Notes: generated from the sequence alone by a model not told the origin. DNA of 64,000 nt from Pseudobutyrivibrio sp. 49 (GCF_900100545.1 NZ_FNDP01000013.1:1-64000), one strand, 5' to 3'; positions 26,238 through 35,400 are shown, numbered from the stretch's first letter. Numbers and translations are program-made.

Positions 26238-27887
26238 TTACTTTAACCAAAGGAGAGCTTCTGCTCTATCAAGAGCGGCATCAATGTTAGGCTGGAAGTT
26301 TTCCTCGCCTACAAGCTTAATAAAATCAGCCTTTTCCATCATCTGACGAGGCTGCTCATTTACATGTGAGAATACAACGGTAACACCCTTCTTCTCTGCA
26401 CGCTCTACCAAATCTCTAAGAGCACGAAGAGCTGTGATATCAATTGCAGGTACAGAACGCATTCTCATAACAAGAACCTTTGTGTAATCTTTTACGTTAA
26501 TGCTCTCAGCAAGCATATCAGAAACACCAAAGAAAAGTGGTCCTGTAATCTCAAATACACGAATTTCCTTAGCAACTGGACGAAGATCATCTACGAACTC
26601 TTCTTCATCACTCTGATATGTCCAGCCACTTACATGTGTCTCTTCGCTCATTCTCTTGATAAAGAGGATACATGCAACAATCATGCCCCACTCGATAGCT
26701 ACAACAAGGTCAAATACGATTGTAAGCACGAATGTAAGCACTAAAACGATAATATCTGACTTAGGTGCATACTTTACAAGTCTTGTGAATGGTCTCCATT
26801 GGCACATATTGTAAGCAACCTGGAAAAGAATAGCTGCAATACATGGCATTGGGATAAACTTCGCAAAAGGCATAAGTACAACAAGGATAATAAGTAATGT
26901 GATTGAATGAACCATACCAGCTATTGGTGTACGTCCACCGTTCTTGATATTAGCTGCTGTACGTGCGATAGCGCCTGTAGCAGGAATACCACCGAATAAT
27001 ACTGAACCAATGTTACCGATACCCTGACCGATAAGCTCCTGATTACTTCTGTGCTTGCTGTTTACCATTCCATCTGCAACTACTGCTGAAAGAAGAGACT
27101 CAATAGCAGCAAGGATAGCAATTGTAAAGGCATTTGGCATCTCATTCTTAATAACTGCAAGTGAGAAATGAGGCACTGATACAGAAGGTAATCCAGCCTT
27201 TAAATCAGGATAAAGAGTACCAATAGTGTTAACATTTAATCCAAGTCCCTTAACCATAAAAATTCCAACGAATACAGCAATAATAGATGCTGGAACCTTA
27301 GAAAAGAACTTTGGCCAAATAATAAGAACTGCAAGACAAACAACACCTACAAGCACTGCCTGCCAATTGATAGTATCAATATTTACAAAGAAAAGTCTAA
27401 GCTTATCCATTGTCTCGATTGGCTTTTCTCCGTGGAAATCCATTCCGAAGAAATCCTTGAACTGACCAATGAGAATAGTAACAGCGATACCAGCTGTAAA
27501 TCCTGTGGTGATTGTATAAGGGATAAACTTAATAAGTGCACCAGCCTTAAAAATACCAAGTAAAATAAGAATAATACCAGCCATGATGGTGGCGATAATA
27601 AGTCCGTCCATTCCATCAGTTGCGATAATTCCTGCTACAATTGTAGCGAAAGCTGCTGTGGGACCAGCAATCTGAACTGTACTACCACCGAAGAAGGAAA
27701 TCAAAAATCCTGCTACGATAGCTGTGTACAAACCTGGCTCTGGGCCTACGCCAGAGGCAAGAGCCAAGGCAATAGAAAGTGGCAATGCTATGATTGCCAC
27801 TATAATTCCAGATACAACGTCTTTTACAAACTGTTCCTTGCTGTATTTCTTCATACAGGTGAACAGCATCGGTTTAAATTGTTCCAT
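26238..27887 (-). CDS. SulP-family anion transporter with STAS domain
   Basis: 549 residues. Ten or more hydrophobic helices in the first 420 residues, with the SLC26/SulP pattern SIALALASGVGPEPGLYTAI near the start and GIPATGAIARTAANI near residue 300. A cytoplasmic STAS domain (about 440-549, with VPAIDITALRALRDL) ends the protein. Members move sulfate, bicarbonate or dicarboxylates. No sulfur-metabolism genes are nearby, so the ion cannot be assigned. It begins nine bases after the pilT stop codon without a good ribosome site, which suggests coupled translation. Confidence 0.9.
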   Translation of the reverse strand: MEQFKPMLFTCMKKYSKEQFVKDVVSGIIVAIIALPLSIALALASGVGPEPGLYTAIVAGFLISFFGGSTVQIAGPTAAFATIVAGIIATDGMDGLIIATIMAGIILILLGIFKAGALIKFIPYTITTGFTAGIAVTILIGQFKDFFGMDFHGEKPIETMDKLRLFFVNIDTINWQAVLVGVVCLAVLIIWPKFFSKVPASIIAVFVGIFMVKGLGLNVNTIGTLYPDLKAGLPSVSVPHFSLAVIKNEMPNAFTIAILAAIESLLSAVVADGMVNSKHRSNQELIGQGIGNIGSVLFGGIPATGAIARTAANIKNGGRTPIAGMVHSITLLIILVVLMPFAKFIPMPCIAAILFQVAYNMCQWRPFTRLVKYAPKSDIIVLVLTFVLTIVFDLVVAIEWGMIVACILFIKRMSEETHVSGWTYQSDEEEFVDDLRPVAKEIRVFEITGPLFFGVSDMLAESINVKDYTKVLVMRMRSVPAIDITALRALRDLVERAEKKGVTVVFSHVNEQPRQMMEKADFIKLVGEENFQPNIDAALDRAEALLWLK

Positions 27888-27896
27888 ACGTAATTC

Positions 27897-29003
27897 TTAC
27901 ACTCCTAATCTTCTTCCTAGCATTTCTGCATTAACTGAGAACTCTAATGCAGTATCCTTAGTGATTTTACCATCCTTTGCCAACTTGTAAAGACTTGAAT
28001 CCATAGAAACCATATCATCAGTGTCACTTGAGTAAATTACACCCTCAATTTGTGGCACCTTATTCTCCCTAATCATGTTTCTGATGGCCGGTGTAACAGT
28101 CATTACTTCGAATGCAGGCACTAAAGTTCCATCCACTGCAGGTACCAGCTGCTGCGATACCACGGCCTTTATAACCATGGAAAGCTGCAGAGCAATCTGG
28201 TGCTGCTGCTCTGATGGGAAAACATCGATAATTCTGTCGATTGTATTTGCCGCACCAATGGTGTGAAGTGTTGATAAAATCAAATGTCCTGTCTCCGCTG
28301 CAGTCATGGCTACAGATATAGTCTCTGCATCACGCATCTCTCCAAGCAAAATAACATCAGGACTCTGTCGCAAGGACGCACGAAGAGCCGTAACATAATT
28401 TTCAGTATCAAGATGAATCTCTCTCTGGGAAACAATAGACTTATCATGTCTGTGGAGGTATTCAACCGGATCCTCCAAGGTGATAATATGCTTATTATAG
28501 TTTTTATTAATCTTATCTACAATACATGAAAGCGTAGTTGATTTACCACTTCCTGCAGGACCTGTAACCAGCACCAGTCCCTTAGACTCATTTGAAAGAT
28601 TAATAACAGATTCAGGGACGCCCAGCTGCCTGTAATCTGGCAGGGAGAAGGTAATAATACGTACTACTGCCGCATAGGTACCTCTCTGTTTAAAGGCGTT
28701 TACTCTGAAACGTGAAACGTCTTTTATAGCGAAAGAAAAATCGTCATCACCATTTTTCTTATAGAAATCCATGTCTCTTTTTGCAAGCTGATAAATCTGA
28801 GTCACAAGCTCCTCAGCCTTTGCAGGCATAACAGGACCCTCATCCTGCTCAGATTTTATATCGCTATTGCTTTCCAATTCCGATCTGGTCATAACCATAT
28901 CGTTAACTCTGAAGGAAATTTCACGGCCTGTGATGATAAATACATCAGAAGCCCTGTACTTTTTTACCGCATCTGTTAAATAAGTTACGATATCTACAGC
29001 CAT
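27897..29003 (-). CDS. pilT: PilT-type retraction ATPase
   Basis: 368 residues, GGAGGAG before the ATG. PilT family of the type II/IV secretion ATPases, which drive disassembly of type IV pili at the inner face of the membrane. Visible: N-terminal ASDVFI, Walker A GPAGSGKSTT near residue 150, the Asp box TLEDPVEYLH, Walker B VILLGEMRD, and the His box HLILSTLHT. About 25 residues of acidic insert occur in the N-terminal domain (near 45-60). It is the last pilus gene of the cluster; no PilB-type extension ATPase lies in the window. Confidence 0.92.
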   Translation of the reverse strand: MAVDIVTYLTDAVKKYRASDVFIITGREISFRVNDMVMTRSELESNSDIKSEQDEGPVMPAKAEELVTQIYQLAKRDMDFYKKNGDDDFSFAIKDVSRFRVNAFKQRGTYAAVVRIITFSLPDYRQLGVPESVINLSNESKGLVLVTGPAGSGKSTTLSCIVDKINKNYNKHIITLEDPVEYLHRHDKSIVSQREIHLDTENYVTALRASLRQSPDVILLGEMRDAETISVAMTAAETGHLILSTLHTIGAANTIDRIIDVFPSEQQHQIALQLSMVIKAVVSQQLVPAVDGTLVPAFEVMTVTPAIRNMIRENKVPQIEGVIYSSDTDDMVSMDSSLYKLAKDGKITKDTALEFSVNAEMLGRRLGV

Positions 29004-29021
29004 AACTCCTCCTTAATCCCC

Positions 29022-29402
29022 TTAATTCCAATCATCCAAAGTGATTATTGGCTGAGTGCTGTCTGCCTCCCAGCTGCTATTATTAATAACCTCCCAGCTG
29101 ACTATTTCACCACTACTTACCTTTACATTTAAATCCTGTGAATCGTTAATGCTAACAGTAAATTCCTGATCAGCCCAGCCTGATTCTGCTATCCTCTCGT
29201 AGGCCTCATTTGATGCCGCATAATATTCATCTGTATGAATTCTCTGCTTGTCGCTTAAGCTGTAATTATTGTGGCTAGATGATATTGCAAGAGCCGCAAT
29301 GACAGCAAAAGCAAGGCCAATGAGTATAACTACCATTAGCGAGGTTCCAATATTTATTATTGTGCGATTAGTTCTCTTTTGCTCTTCCATATTAATCCAC
29401 AC
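29022..29402 (-). CDS. Small single-pass membrane protein of the pilus cluster
   Basis: 126 residues. A GTG at 29400-29402 is chosen because AAAGG is five bases before it; an ATG at 29390 is a possible alternative. One N-terminal transmembrane helix (TSLMVVILIGLAFAVIAAL) then a short outward domain. No typical prepilin cleavage motif is seen. Its length and place between pilT and the pilin-like genes suggest a minor pilin or assembly protein. Function unproven. Confidence 0.7.
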   Translation of the reverse strand: MWINMEEQKRTNRTIINIGTSLMVVILIGLAFAVIAALAISSSHNNYSLSDKQRIHTDEYYAASNEAYERIAESGWADQEFTVSINDSQDLNVKVSSGEIVSWEVINNSSWEADSTQPIITLDDWN

Positions 29403-29410
29403 CAATACCT

Positions 29411-29791
29411 TTATTTCAAAGCTTTTTCCACAACAAGTGAATAGATTTCCCTGTCATCAGCAGTTGCTACCACAATATGCATGGACTCACAGCTCTTCTT
29501 GTTCTCTGCCTCTGTAATAATCGCTGTAGTCTTATAAACACCCTCGTCATCGACTATCTGCCAGTTCTCATCGTAATATTCTGTATAACCCTCAAATCCA
29601 GGGTCAGCCAGATACTGCTCTGCTGCATTAGCCGCCACATTCACAGCCCCTGTTATCTCACTGGCGTCCTTGCTCTTTGCATAGGCGGTAGCAAAGCACT
29701 GAATACATATCGCAGATACTATAATGAAAAACAAGATTGAAAACATTAGCTCGGTCATAAAAATACGCGAACCATTATTCCTAGTCTGCAT
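29411..29791 (-). CDS. Pilin-like protein
   Basis: 126 residues, GGAGG six bases before the ATG. A short N end then FMTELMFSILFFIIVSA, a hydrophobic helix with a Glu near its start as in type IV pilins, though the exact cleavage Gly is not clear. A small soluble domain follows. The gene overlaps the end of the next upstream gene by 11 bases, a sign of one operon. Likely a minor pilin (pseudopilin). Confidence 0.7.
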   Translation of the reverse strand: MQTRNNGSRIFMTELMFSILFFIIVSAICIQCFATAYAKSKDASEITGAVNVAANAAEQYLADPGFEGYTEYYDENWQIVDDEGVYKTTAIITEAENKKSCESMHIVVATADDREIYSLVVEKALK

Positions 29792-30326
29792 CTGGCACCT
29801 CCTCTCCTGAATCTTCCTCAGTATCAGAGGTCTTTTCTGTATAATTAATTGCTGATTTAATTCCTATATCTACTATTCTTTTCTCTCCAGTGGTCTCCTC
29901 TACCTGAACCTCCATTAGTTGATTGTTCTTCCAACTAAAGTCCATTCCATTTATTTTAAGTAACTGATTTCCAAAGTCTGCTGTTACTCCAGCCCCCTCT
30001 TTTGTCTCCAGTTCCATCAGATAGCCATCCAAATAATAAATGTAGAGATAATATCCTTCTGCTTCCTTCATTTTAATGGCTTTGTTGCCGTCTATTTCTG
30101 CAATCTCTATACTTCCCGACTCATCGTGCTGTCTTACCTTTTCCCTTATATAAGCCGTTGCTGCTCTGGTGTTAGAATTCTCCTCATTTGCTACAACTAC
30201 AGCCTTATAGGAATTTACAGCCAGCAAAAGAACACTCACTGCAGAAAAAGTGAATATCAAGAAAAGAATCATGAGGAACATGATATCGATATTATGTTTT
30301 TGCAATCGATTCTTGTTCATTGCCAA
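29781..30326 (-). CDS. Pilin-like protein, DUF4860-type
   Basis: 181 residues. A TTG at 30324-30326 lies eight bases after GGAGG; an ATG two codons later is spaced too far. One N-terminal membrane helix (IMFLMILFLIFTFSAVSVLLL), then a domain with TRAATAYIREKVRQHD, a pattern I associate with DUF4860 proteins found in pilus-like clusters of Clostridia. An acidic tail of about 15 residues ends it. Probable minor pilin; no experimental role is known to me. Confidence 0.7.
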   Translation of the reverse strand: MAMNKNRLQKHNIDIMFLMILFLIFTFSAVSVLLLAVNSYKAVVVANEENSNTRAATAYIREKVRQHDESGSIEIAEIDGNKAIKMKEAEGYYLYIYYLDGYLMELETKEGAGVTADFGNQLLKINGMDFSWKNNQLMEVQVEETTGEKRIVDIGIKSAINYTEKTSDTEEDSGEEVPDAD

Positions 30327-30344
30327 GACTTTTTCCTCCCCAAA

Positions 30345-30701
30345 CTACCTATCACCCAGATTTATAATCGTTATATCCGGCTTCATATTGGTACCAAAAA
30401 TCACATAATCCACCCTAAAAAGCTCATCATCATAGATAATTCCATAGTTCTTTCTAAGATACTCAAAGCTCTCAGGATAGCGGCCCTCTGTGACGTAGCA
30501 CTGCATAACAGCCCTGTCTATTGCAGACTCCAAATTACTTCGTTGCTCATCAATAGAGCCCTTAGATGCCATGGATACTGCAAACAAAAATCCAATAAAT
30601 ATGAGAATGAACATGCCTGCAGATATAAGTGTCGTAGAGGCCACATTCTTTTTTCTGATTTGATGTATGCCATCTAGGCTTCCAAATCGTGTTTTAGCCA
30701 T
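30345..30701 (-). CDS. Small single-pass membrane protein of the pilus cluster
   Basis: 118 residues. Basic N end, membrane helix at about 25-45 (TLISAGMFILIFIGFLFAV), then a compact domain with YVTEGRYPESFEYLRKNYGI, a phrase close to the soluble start of small bacterial pilin-like proteins. It starts one base after the pilC stop. Function is inferred from position. Confidence 0.68.
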   Translation of the reverse strand: MAKTRFGSLDGIHQIRKKNVASTTLISAGMFILIFIGFLFAVSMASKGSIDEQRSNLESAIDRAVMQCYVTEGRYPESFEYLRKNYGIIYDDELFRVDYVIFGTNMKPDITIINLGDR

Positions 30702-30702
30702 A

Positions 30703-31755
30703 TTAAATCATCCCTGACATAATGTTTAACAGTGGTAACATAACTGAAAGAAGAATAATACCAACAATAACAGAAAGGATAATAACCAACGTTGGTTCTA
30801 CAACAGCGATTAAATCGTTAATTTCCTCGTCTGCCTCCTGCTGATAGGTTGTAGCTACCTTCTCCAATACCGTCTCCATATTTCCTGTTTTTGCGCCTAA
30901 AATTGCCATTCTTCCATAGAGACCGCCAAATATTCCAGACATAGAGAAGGCCTTTCCAATATCCATGGTATCTGCAAAGGAATCCTTGCACTTTTCAACC
31001 TTCTGCTCAAATTCTGGCGCATCTACTATTCGACCGCTCACATCAAGAGACTGCATTACATCCATACCACTTGATAAAGTCATGGCCATGGCAGATGCAA
31101 ATCTACTTGTAGCAATCTTAGAATGGATTGACTTAAATCTTGGGCTCTTATAAAGAATACCGTTACGGTGCTCCTTGCCCCATGCAGTTTTATTAATAAC
31201 AATGAGATATATCACAATGGCAGCCAAAAGAATTAAGAATAATACGCCATTGCTCTTCATGAATTTTCCTACTGTAAGAAAGCCTGCTGAAAGACCGTCC
31301 ATTGTGCCGCCCAGCTGCTTAAAGACCCTATCAAAGACAGGCATAATTTCTGTAACTAAAACAATAATGATTACAAGCATCATTGCAACCATCATAAGCG
31401 GATATGTAACCGCACTTCGAATGGCATTGCTGATAGCCATTTCTCTTGAATAATGAGCCGCAAGATTAATAAGAACAGAGTCCATTTTACCGGTCTGCTC
31501 ACCCATCTTTGCCATCTCTACAAAATAATCTGGGAAAACTCCTGCGCCCTCGATGGCTTTTGAAAGAGAACCTGTCTCTCCCACAACCTGCTCCATCTCA
31601 GTAAGAAGCTCCTTTTCCTCACCACCCTCTGATTCATCAATCATCATGGTAAGTCCCTGAATTGCTGAAACACCGCTTGATATCATCATTCCCATTTCAT
31701 CTGAGAATGCATATAATTCCTCTGACGTTAATTTCTTTCTAGATTTCTCACTCAT
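30703..31755 (-). CDS. pilC: PilC/GspF-type inner membrane platform protein
   Basis: 350 residues. Two T2SF repeats are visible, each with the family phrase: MGEQTGKMDSVLINLA near residue 90 and GAKTGNMETVLEKVA near 280; each repeat ends in hydrophobic helices (MMVAMMLVIIIVLVTEIMP and LVIILSVIVGIILLSVML). It would form the membrane base of a type IV pilus or related fibre with the ATPase and pilins. It is somewhat shorter than the 400 residues of typical PilC, lacking part of the N-terminal extension. Downstream genes follow with gaps of 1-20 bases. Confidence 0.9.
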   Translation of the reverse strand: MSEKSRKKLTSEELYAFSDEMGMMISSGVSAIQGLTMMIDESEGGEEKELLTEMEQVVGETGSLSKAIEGAGVFPDYFVEMAKMGEQTGKMDSVLINLAAHYSREMAISNAIRSAVTYPLMMVAMMLVIIIVLVTEIMPVFDRVFKQLGGTMDGLSAGFLTVGKFMKSNGVLFLILLAAIVIYLIVINKTAWGKEHRNGILYKSPRFKSIHSKIATSRFASAMAMTLSSGMDVMQSLDVSGRIVDAPEFEQKVEKCKDSFADTMDIGKAFSMSGIFGGLYGRMAILGAKTGNMETVLEKVATTYQQEADEEINDLIAVVEPTLVIILSVIVGIILLSVMLPLLNIMSGMI

Positions 31756-31766
31756 AGCCCCACCCT

Positions 31767-32741
31767 TTAATATTTATACTTTAACTGGTAATAGGTATTG
31801 TCTTCTAGATATTTCTTAACAATGTTTTTACTTGCATAGGAACCAAGTGTTGGATCCATCAATGTCCATCGTGTACCGTCAAATTGTATTATGTTGTCTA
31901 TCCATCCTACATCCGGAACATAAACAGATATCCATGCGTGATACTCTGTTCCGGCGTATCCAATCTCAAGTCTGGTTGGTATTCCCTGAGACCTTAGCAT
32001 TGCCCCCATTAATGAGGCATAGTCAAAGCAAATTCCAGTGCCTGTAGCCAATGTACTATCTACAGTTGGAATATAGCCAGATTGAACCGTAGCCGCCTTT
32101 TGATAATCATAGGATACATTCTCGATTATGTAGTGATACACATTCTTCACCACCTCAAGGTCGGTATTACAACCTGTTGCCAGCTCTGCACCCTTTAGCA
32201 CCGCCTTTGAAGATGCATTAAAATCCACATAGGCGTTAGGATACAGGAACACGCTTAATTCGTCTTTTAGAGTTACATTCACTGACTGAGAAAATGCTGT
32301 TGCATACTGGTCATCATGTAGGTTCTCATAGACACCGATTTTGTATTTTCCGCTACCTTCAGACAATGGATAAACATCATAGTTTCCATCAAGTGCCATC
32401 AGATAATTGTATGTATTTCCCTTTGGTGTCTCTATTAGCATTCTAACCTTAGCGGCGCTGCCGGTATACTTTACCATCACATATCCATCAGCTGCATTGC
32501 TGGCGTCTATAGCAGCGTCACTGTTGGAATAAACAGTCACACCGCTAGCCACCGGTTCAAGGACTTTGATTTCATTGGTTCTGGTACCCTTAGACCCTTT
32601 GGCCTGAGTACTTCCCGCTGAAGCAACTACCCTGTCCCCTGATGAACCGGCCTGCAACGATGCGTTCCCTTCAAGGGTTCCGCAGGCCACCAGGCTAATA
32701 CTCAGAACAATCAGTGAAAGCAAATATTTAAATCTTCCCAC
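31767..32741 (-). CDS. Transglutaminase-like lipoprotein
   Basis: 324 residues. A GTG start with GGAGG six bases before it opens a signal peptide with lipobox SLVACG. The transglutaminase core lies near residues 190-310: GTGICFDYASLMGAMLRS with the catalytic Cys, EYHAWISVYVP with the His and LMDPTLGS with the Asp, so the triad is complete. It may act as a protease or crosslinking enzyme outside the membrane. Its place between a regulator pair and pilC suggests work on the pilus or wall, but this is inference. Confidence 0.85.
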   Translation of the reverse strand: MGRFKYLLSLIVLSISLVACGTLEGNASLQAGSSGDRVVASAGSTQAKGSKGTRTNEIKVLEPVASGVTVYSNSDAAIDASNAADGYVMVKYTGSAAKVRMLIETPKGNTYNYLMALDGNYDVYPLSEGSGKYKIGVYENLHDDQYATAFSQSVNVTLKDELSVFLYPNAYVDFNASSKAVLKGAELATGCNTDLEVVKNVYHYIIENVSYDYQKAATVQSGYIPTVDSTLATGTGICFDYASLMGAMLRSQGIPTRLEIGYAGTEYHAWISVYVPDVGWIDNIIQFDGTRWTLMDPTLGSYASKNIVKKYLEDNTYYQLKYKY

Positions 32742-32764
32742 TTGCTTCCTCCACTTGCTCTACA

Positions 32765-33187
32765 CTATTTCAACAATCTTATAAGTTCTACCTCGCTATT
32801 GAAATTAAATTCTTCGTCTTTTGTCTTGTCATATATAATTCCCTGCCAGGTGACATTATCACGGCTTGTAACCATAAGCACAAAGCCCTTACTAACATCA
32901 GCAGGAATTAGTTCATCAGCTCCCAAAACCTTGTTCTCAACATCGATAGTTGCTGGTGTAAACTCAGCTTCTGTCTTTTTGAAGGTTCTATTCTTGGTCT
33001 TGATAGCTGGGAAACTCAGTGCATCCATAACACTGTCTACTATGTAAAACAACTCATTTATGTCGCTGAAAGTCTGTGGCTCCTTAGAGAAACAACTATA
33101 AACTCTTCCTCTGAAGCAGTTCTTGTCCTCATCAATGCAGATTCCAACGCAATTTGGAGTTCTTTTCATTCTAGCTGATACTGGCAT
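32765..33187 (-). CDS. Small protein paired with the BTAD regulator, unknown
   Basis: 140 residues, soluble, no known domain. Phrases CVGICIDEDKNCFRGRVYSCF and VLMVTSRDNVTWQG suggest a small beta-rich fold. Its ATG overlaps the TAA of the regulator gene by one base (TAATG), so the two are made together. It may be a co-regulator or ligand-sensing partner; nothing in the sequence proves it. Confidence 0.65.
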   Translation of the reverse strand: MPVSARMKRTPNCVGICIDEDKNCFRGRVYSCFSKEPQTFSDINELFYIVDSVMDALSFPAIKTKNRTFKKTEAEFTPATIDVENKVLGADELIPADVSKGFVLMVTSRDNVTWQGIIYDKTKDEEFNFNSEVELIRLLK

Positions 33188-34434
33188 TAGTCCTCTCCCT
33201 TTACAATATCCTGAAGCTCTTCTGTATCGTTATCAGTTCCTGCACTTGCCAAATTAACTGGAGCAAGATGATATTTGATGTATCTCTTTCTTGATTCCTT
33301 GCTGAGGTTTTCATTGATTCTTGCCTGAACCAAAACACAATCCTCCTGAGTAATATCAAGAAGAAGTACAACAAACTGGTTATTGCTATATCTTGCGTAC
33401 ATATCTCCTCCACGTGCTGATGTTCTGATTGCCTCAGAAAGCTCGTCTGAAAGAAGATTTAAACGATCTGAATCATTAAGGGCAAATCCCTTACCATCAG
33501 TAATTGTGCAAAGCATAAGCCATGCAGACTGACCTGAACGACGAATTACGCGCTTAATGTATCTATAGCTCTCAACGAAGATAGGATATGTGCAATAGAA
33601 GGCACCCTCAATATCTTCCTTGGAAGTATCAAGATTCTTCTTAACCTCGCTGATTACATCTGTATTATTCTTAATCTGCTCGCCAAGCTTATTAAGCTGG
33701 TCTGACATTTCTGCTGATACAGAAACGCCCAACTCCTGGAACATAAGGGCCTCAGTATCCTCGTAAAGCTTGAGAGCCTCCTTAGCCTTGCCAAGCTCGA
33801 TAAGAGCCTGCATCTCATAAGTCTGCCAGTTGTCATATGGATATAATCCATCAGCCTTGTGACTTACCTTGTAGAGCTTGTCGTACTTCTCCTGAAGCAC
33901 ATACATCTCCATAAGCTGCTTTAAGCATCTATCGTAGAGCTTCTTCAGCTTAACCTGAACAGTTACAACCCATTCAACGCCACTAAGACCTGGTAAAAAA
34001 TCTCCGTTATAAAGCTTAACAGCCTCTTCTAACAGCTTCTGCTGTTCCTTTATGTCTTCTGATGCAAGAGCCTGTCTTGCAATATTCTCAAATTCAATAG
34101 CATCGCATTCTACCGTAACGTTTGGACTAATGCGATATGTTCCTCTCTTTACATGAACATAATCCTCATCTGGAAGACCTACCTTTGGAAGTGCCTTTCT
34201 TAATCTGAAGACAAGTGCTCTTAAACTGTTAGACTCATCAGCGATATCCTCGTTGTGGAACAAATTATACATAACCTGCTCACGTGGTAAGCCGTTTGTA
34301 TAATATAGTAACATCTGGAAAAGCTGATTTACCTTTGTAGTATTGTTTCTCTCGATTGTGAAAGGCTTATCATTGTACAAAACCTCCACATTTCCTAACA
34401 TTCTTGCTTTGATAATAATTGTTTGATTAACCAT
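33187..34434 (-). CDS. BTAD-type transcriptional regulator with degenerate GGDEF-like end
   Basis: 415 residues from the ATG at 34432-34434 with AAGGGA in front. N-terminal winged-helix OmpR/SARP-like DNA-binding domain (about 1-105, with SNSLRALVFRLRKALPK), a helical bacterial transcriptional activation domain (about 110-260, with LYNGDFLPGLSG), and a C-terminal domain at about 285-400 whose phrase YARYSNNQFVVLL takes the place of the RYGGDEFVVLL core of diguanylate cyclases. The GGDEF residues are lost (SNNQF), so no cyclase activity is expected; it may bind a nucleotide or only mediate contacts. It heads the operon with the small protein, transglutaminase and pilus genes and probably controls it. 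Confidence 0.85.
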   Translation of the reverse strand: MVNQTIIIKARMLGNVEVLYNDKPFTIERNNTTKVNQLFQMLLYYTNGLPREQVMYNLFHNEDIADESNSLRALVFRLRKALPKVGLPDEDYVHVKRGTYRISPNVTVECDAIEFENIARQALASEDIKEQQKLLEEAVKLYNGDFLPGLSGVEWVVTVQVKLKKLYDRCLKQLMEMYVLQEKYDKLYKVSHKADGLYPYDNWQTYEMQALIELGKAKEALKLYEDTEALMFQELGVSVSAEMSDQLNKLGEQIKNNTDVISEVKKNLDTSKEDIEGAFYCTYPIFVESYRYIKRVIRRSGQSAWLMLCTITDGKGFALNDSDRLNLLSDELSEAIRTSARGGDMYARYSNNQFVVLLLDITQEDCVLVQARINENLSKESRKRYIKYHLAPVNLASAGTDNDTEELQDIVKGED

Positions 34435-34482
34435 CACTCATCCCTTTTCTACTACGGATATTGCCTACTTGTTACAACCCTA

Positions 34483-34511
34483 AGTATAGATTTTTTAACC
34501 GTTATTGTAAA
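34483..34511 (-). promoter_or_regulatory. Promoter of the regulator-pilus operon
   Basis: Minus strand TTTACA (34506-34511), 17-base spacer, TATACT (34483-34488). It lies directly behind the pth terminator, 49 bases before the regulator start codon. Confidence 0.75.
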
Positions 34512-34529
34512 TAACTATGTTACAAAAAA

Positions 34530-34551
34530 GGGCACACTTTTAAGTATGCCC
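34530..34551 (-). terminator. Terminator of glgC-glgD-spoVG-pth
   Basis: GGGCA-ACTT / AAGT-TGCCC hairpin with one mismatch followed by TTTTTTG on the minus strand, 13 bases after the pth stop. Confidence 0.88.
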
Positions 34552-34563
34552 GTAAGTTCTATC

Positions 34564-35133
34564 CTATTTCTCTTCTTTTCTGTTGTAATTATTCATTGCA
34601 GCGTCTAAATCTCCATCTAAGAACATTTCTACAGCTCCAATAACCTTCTCCATGGATGCGTCAACCCTCTCTCTGTCCTCTGCGTTATATCGTCCGAGAA
34701 CGTGGGCAATCATATCGCCTTCACACTCTCCAACACCTACGCGGATACGTGGAAATTCGTTGGTTCCTAAGAGATTAATGATGTTCTTCAGACCATTATG
34801 TCCGCCAGCACTACCTTTCTTTCTAACACGGATATTTCCTGTAGAAAGTGATACATCATCTGAAATGACTATCATCTCTGTAGTCGGATCAATTTCATAA
34901 TAATCTGTAAGTGGTAAAACACACTCACCACTGAGATTCATGTAAGTTTGTGGCTTTGCCAGAATCACTTTCTTTCCGTTTATGATTCCCTTTCCCACAA
35001 GACCCTTGTGTTCCTTGTGGTTTACCTCGATTCCAAACTGCTTCGAGATGGCGTCAATCGCCTCAAATCCTACATTATGTCTGGTTCCATCATACTTTCT
35101 CTCTGGATTACCTAGACCTACAATTAAATACAT
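34564..35133 (-). CDS. pth: Peptidyl-tRNA hydrolase
   Basis: 189 residues, standard length. Frees tRNA from peptidyl-tRNA dropped by ribosomes. N-terminal GLGNPERKYDGTRHNVGFEAID contains the catalytic His and Asn; KPQTYMNLSGE, DDVSLSTGNIRVR and SAGGHNGLKNI are the other signatures. Complete. Seven bases behind spoVG, the same pairing as in Bacillus. Confidence 0.97.
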   Translation of the reverse strand: MYLIVGLGNPERKYDGTRHNVGFEAIDAISKQFGIEVNHKEHKGLVGKGIINGKKVILAKPQTYMNLSGECVLPLTDYYEIDPTTEMIVISDDVSLSTGNIRVRKKGSAGGHNGLKNIINLLGTNEFPRIRVGVGECEGDMIAHVLGRYNAEDRERVDASMEKVIGAVEMFLDGDLDAAMNNYNRKEEK

Positions 35134-35139
35134 AAAATA

Positions 35140-35400
35140 CTACTCAGGGAACTCTTCTTTATACTTATTAAGAATCATTGTCTGCATCTGCTCTCTAGTT
35201 GTAGACTTGATAGGATGAGCAATGTCCTTATAGCCGCCCTCAGAACCACGTCTTGATGGCATTGCGATAAACAGTCCCTTATCTCCTTCAATAATCTTGA
35301 TGTCGTGGATTACAAACTCCTCATCGATTGTTACTGAAACAACAGCTTTCATTTTGCCTTCTTTTTCAATCTTGCGAATTCTGATGTCTGTAATTTGCAT
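35140..35400 (-). CDS. spoVG: SpoVG-family regulator
   Basis: 86 residues, a full-length Spo[12 protein letters not shown], then [14 protein letters not shown] and [19 protein letters not shown] small DNA/RNA-binding protein that affects septum formation, sporulation and surface genes in Firmicutes. It is common in non-sporulating relatives too, so it does not prove sporulation here. Five bases behind glgD. Confidence 0.96.
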   Translation of the reverse strand: MQITDIRIRKIEKEGKMKAVVSVTIDEEFVIHDIKIIEGDKGLFIAMPSRRGSEGGYKDIAHPIKSTTREQMQTMILNKYKEEFPE

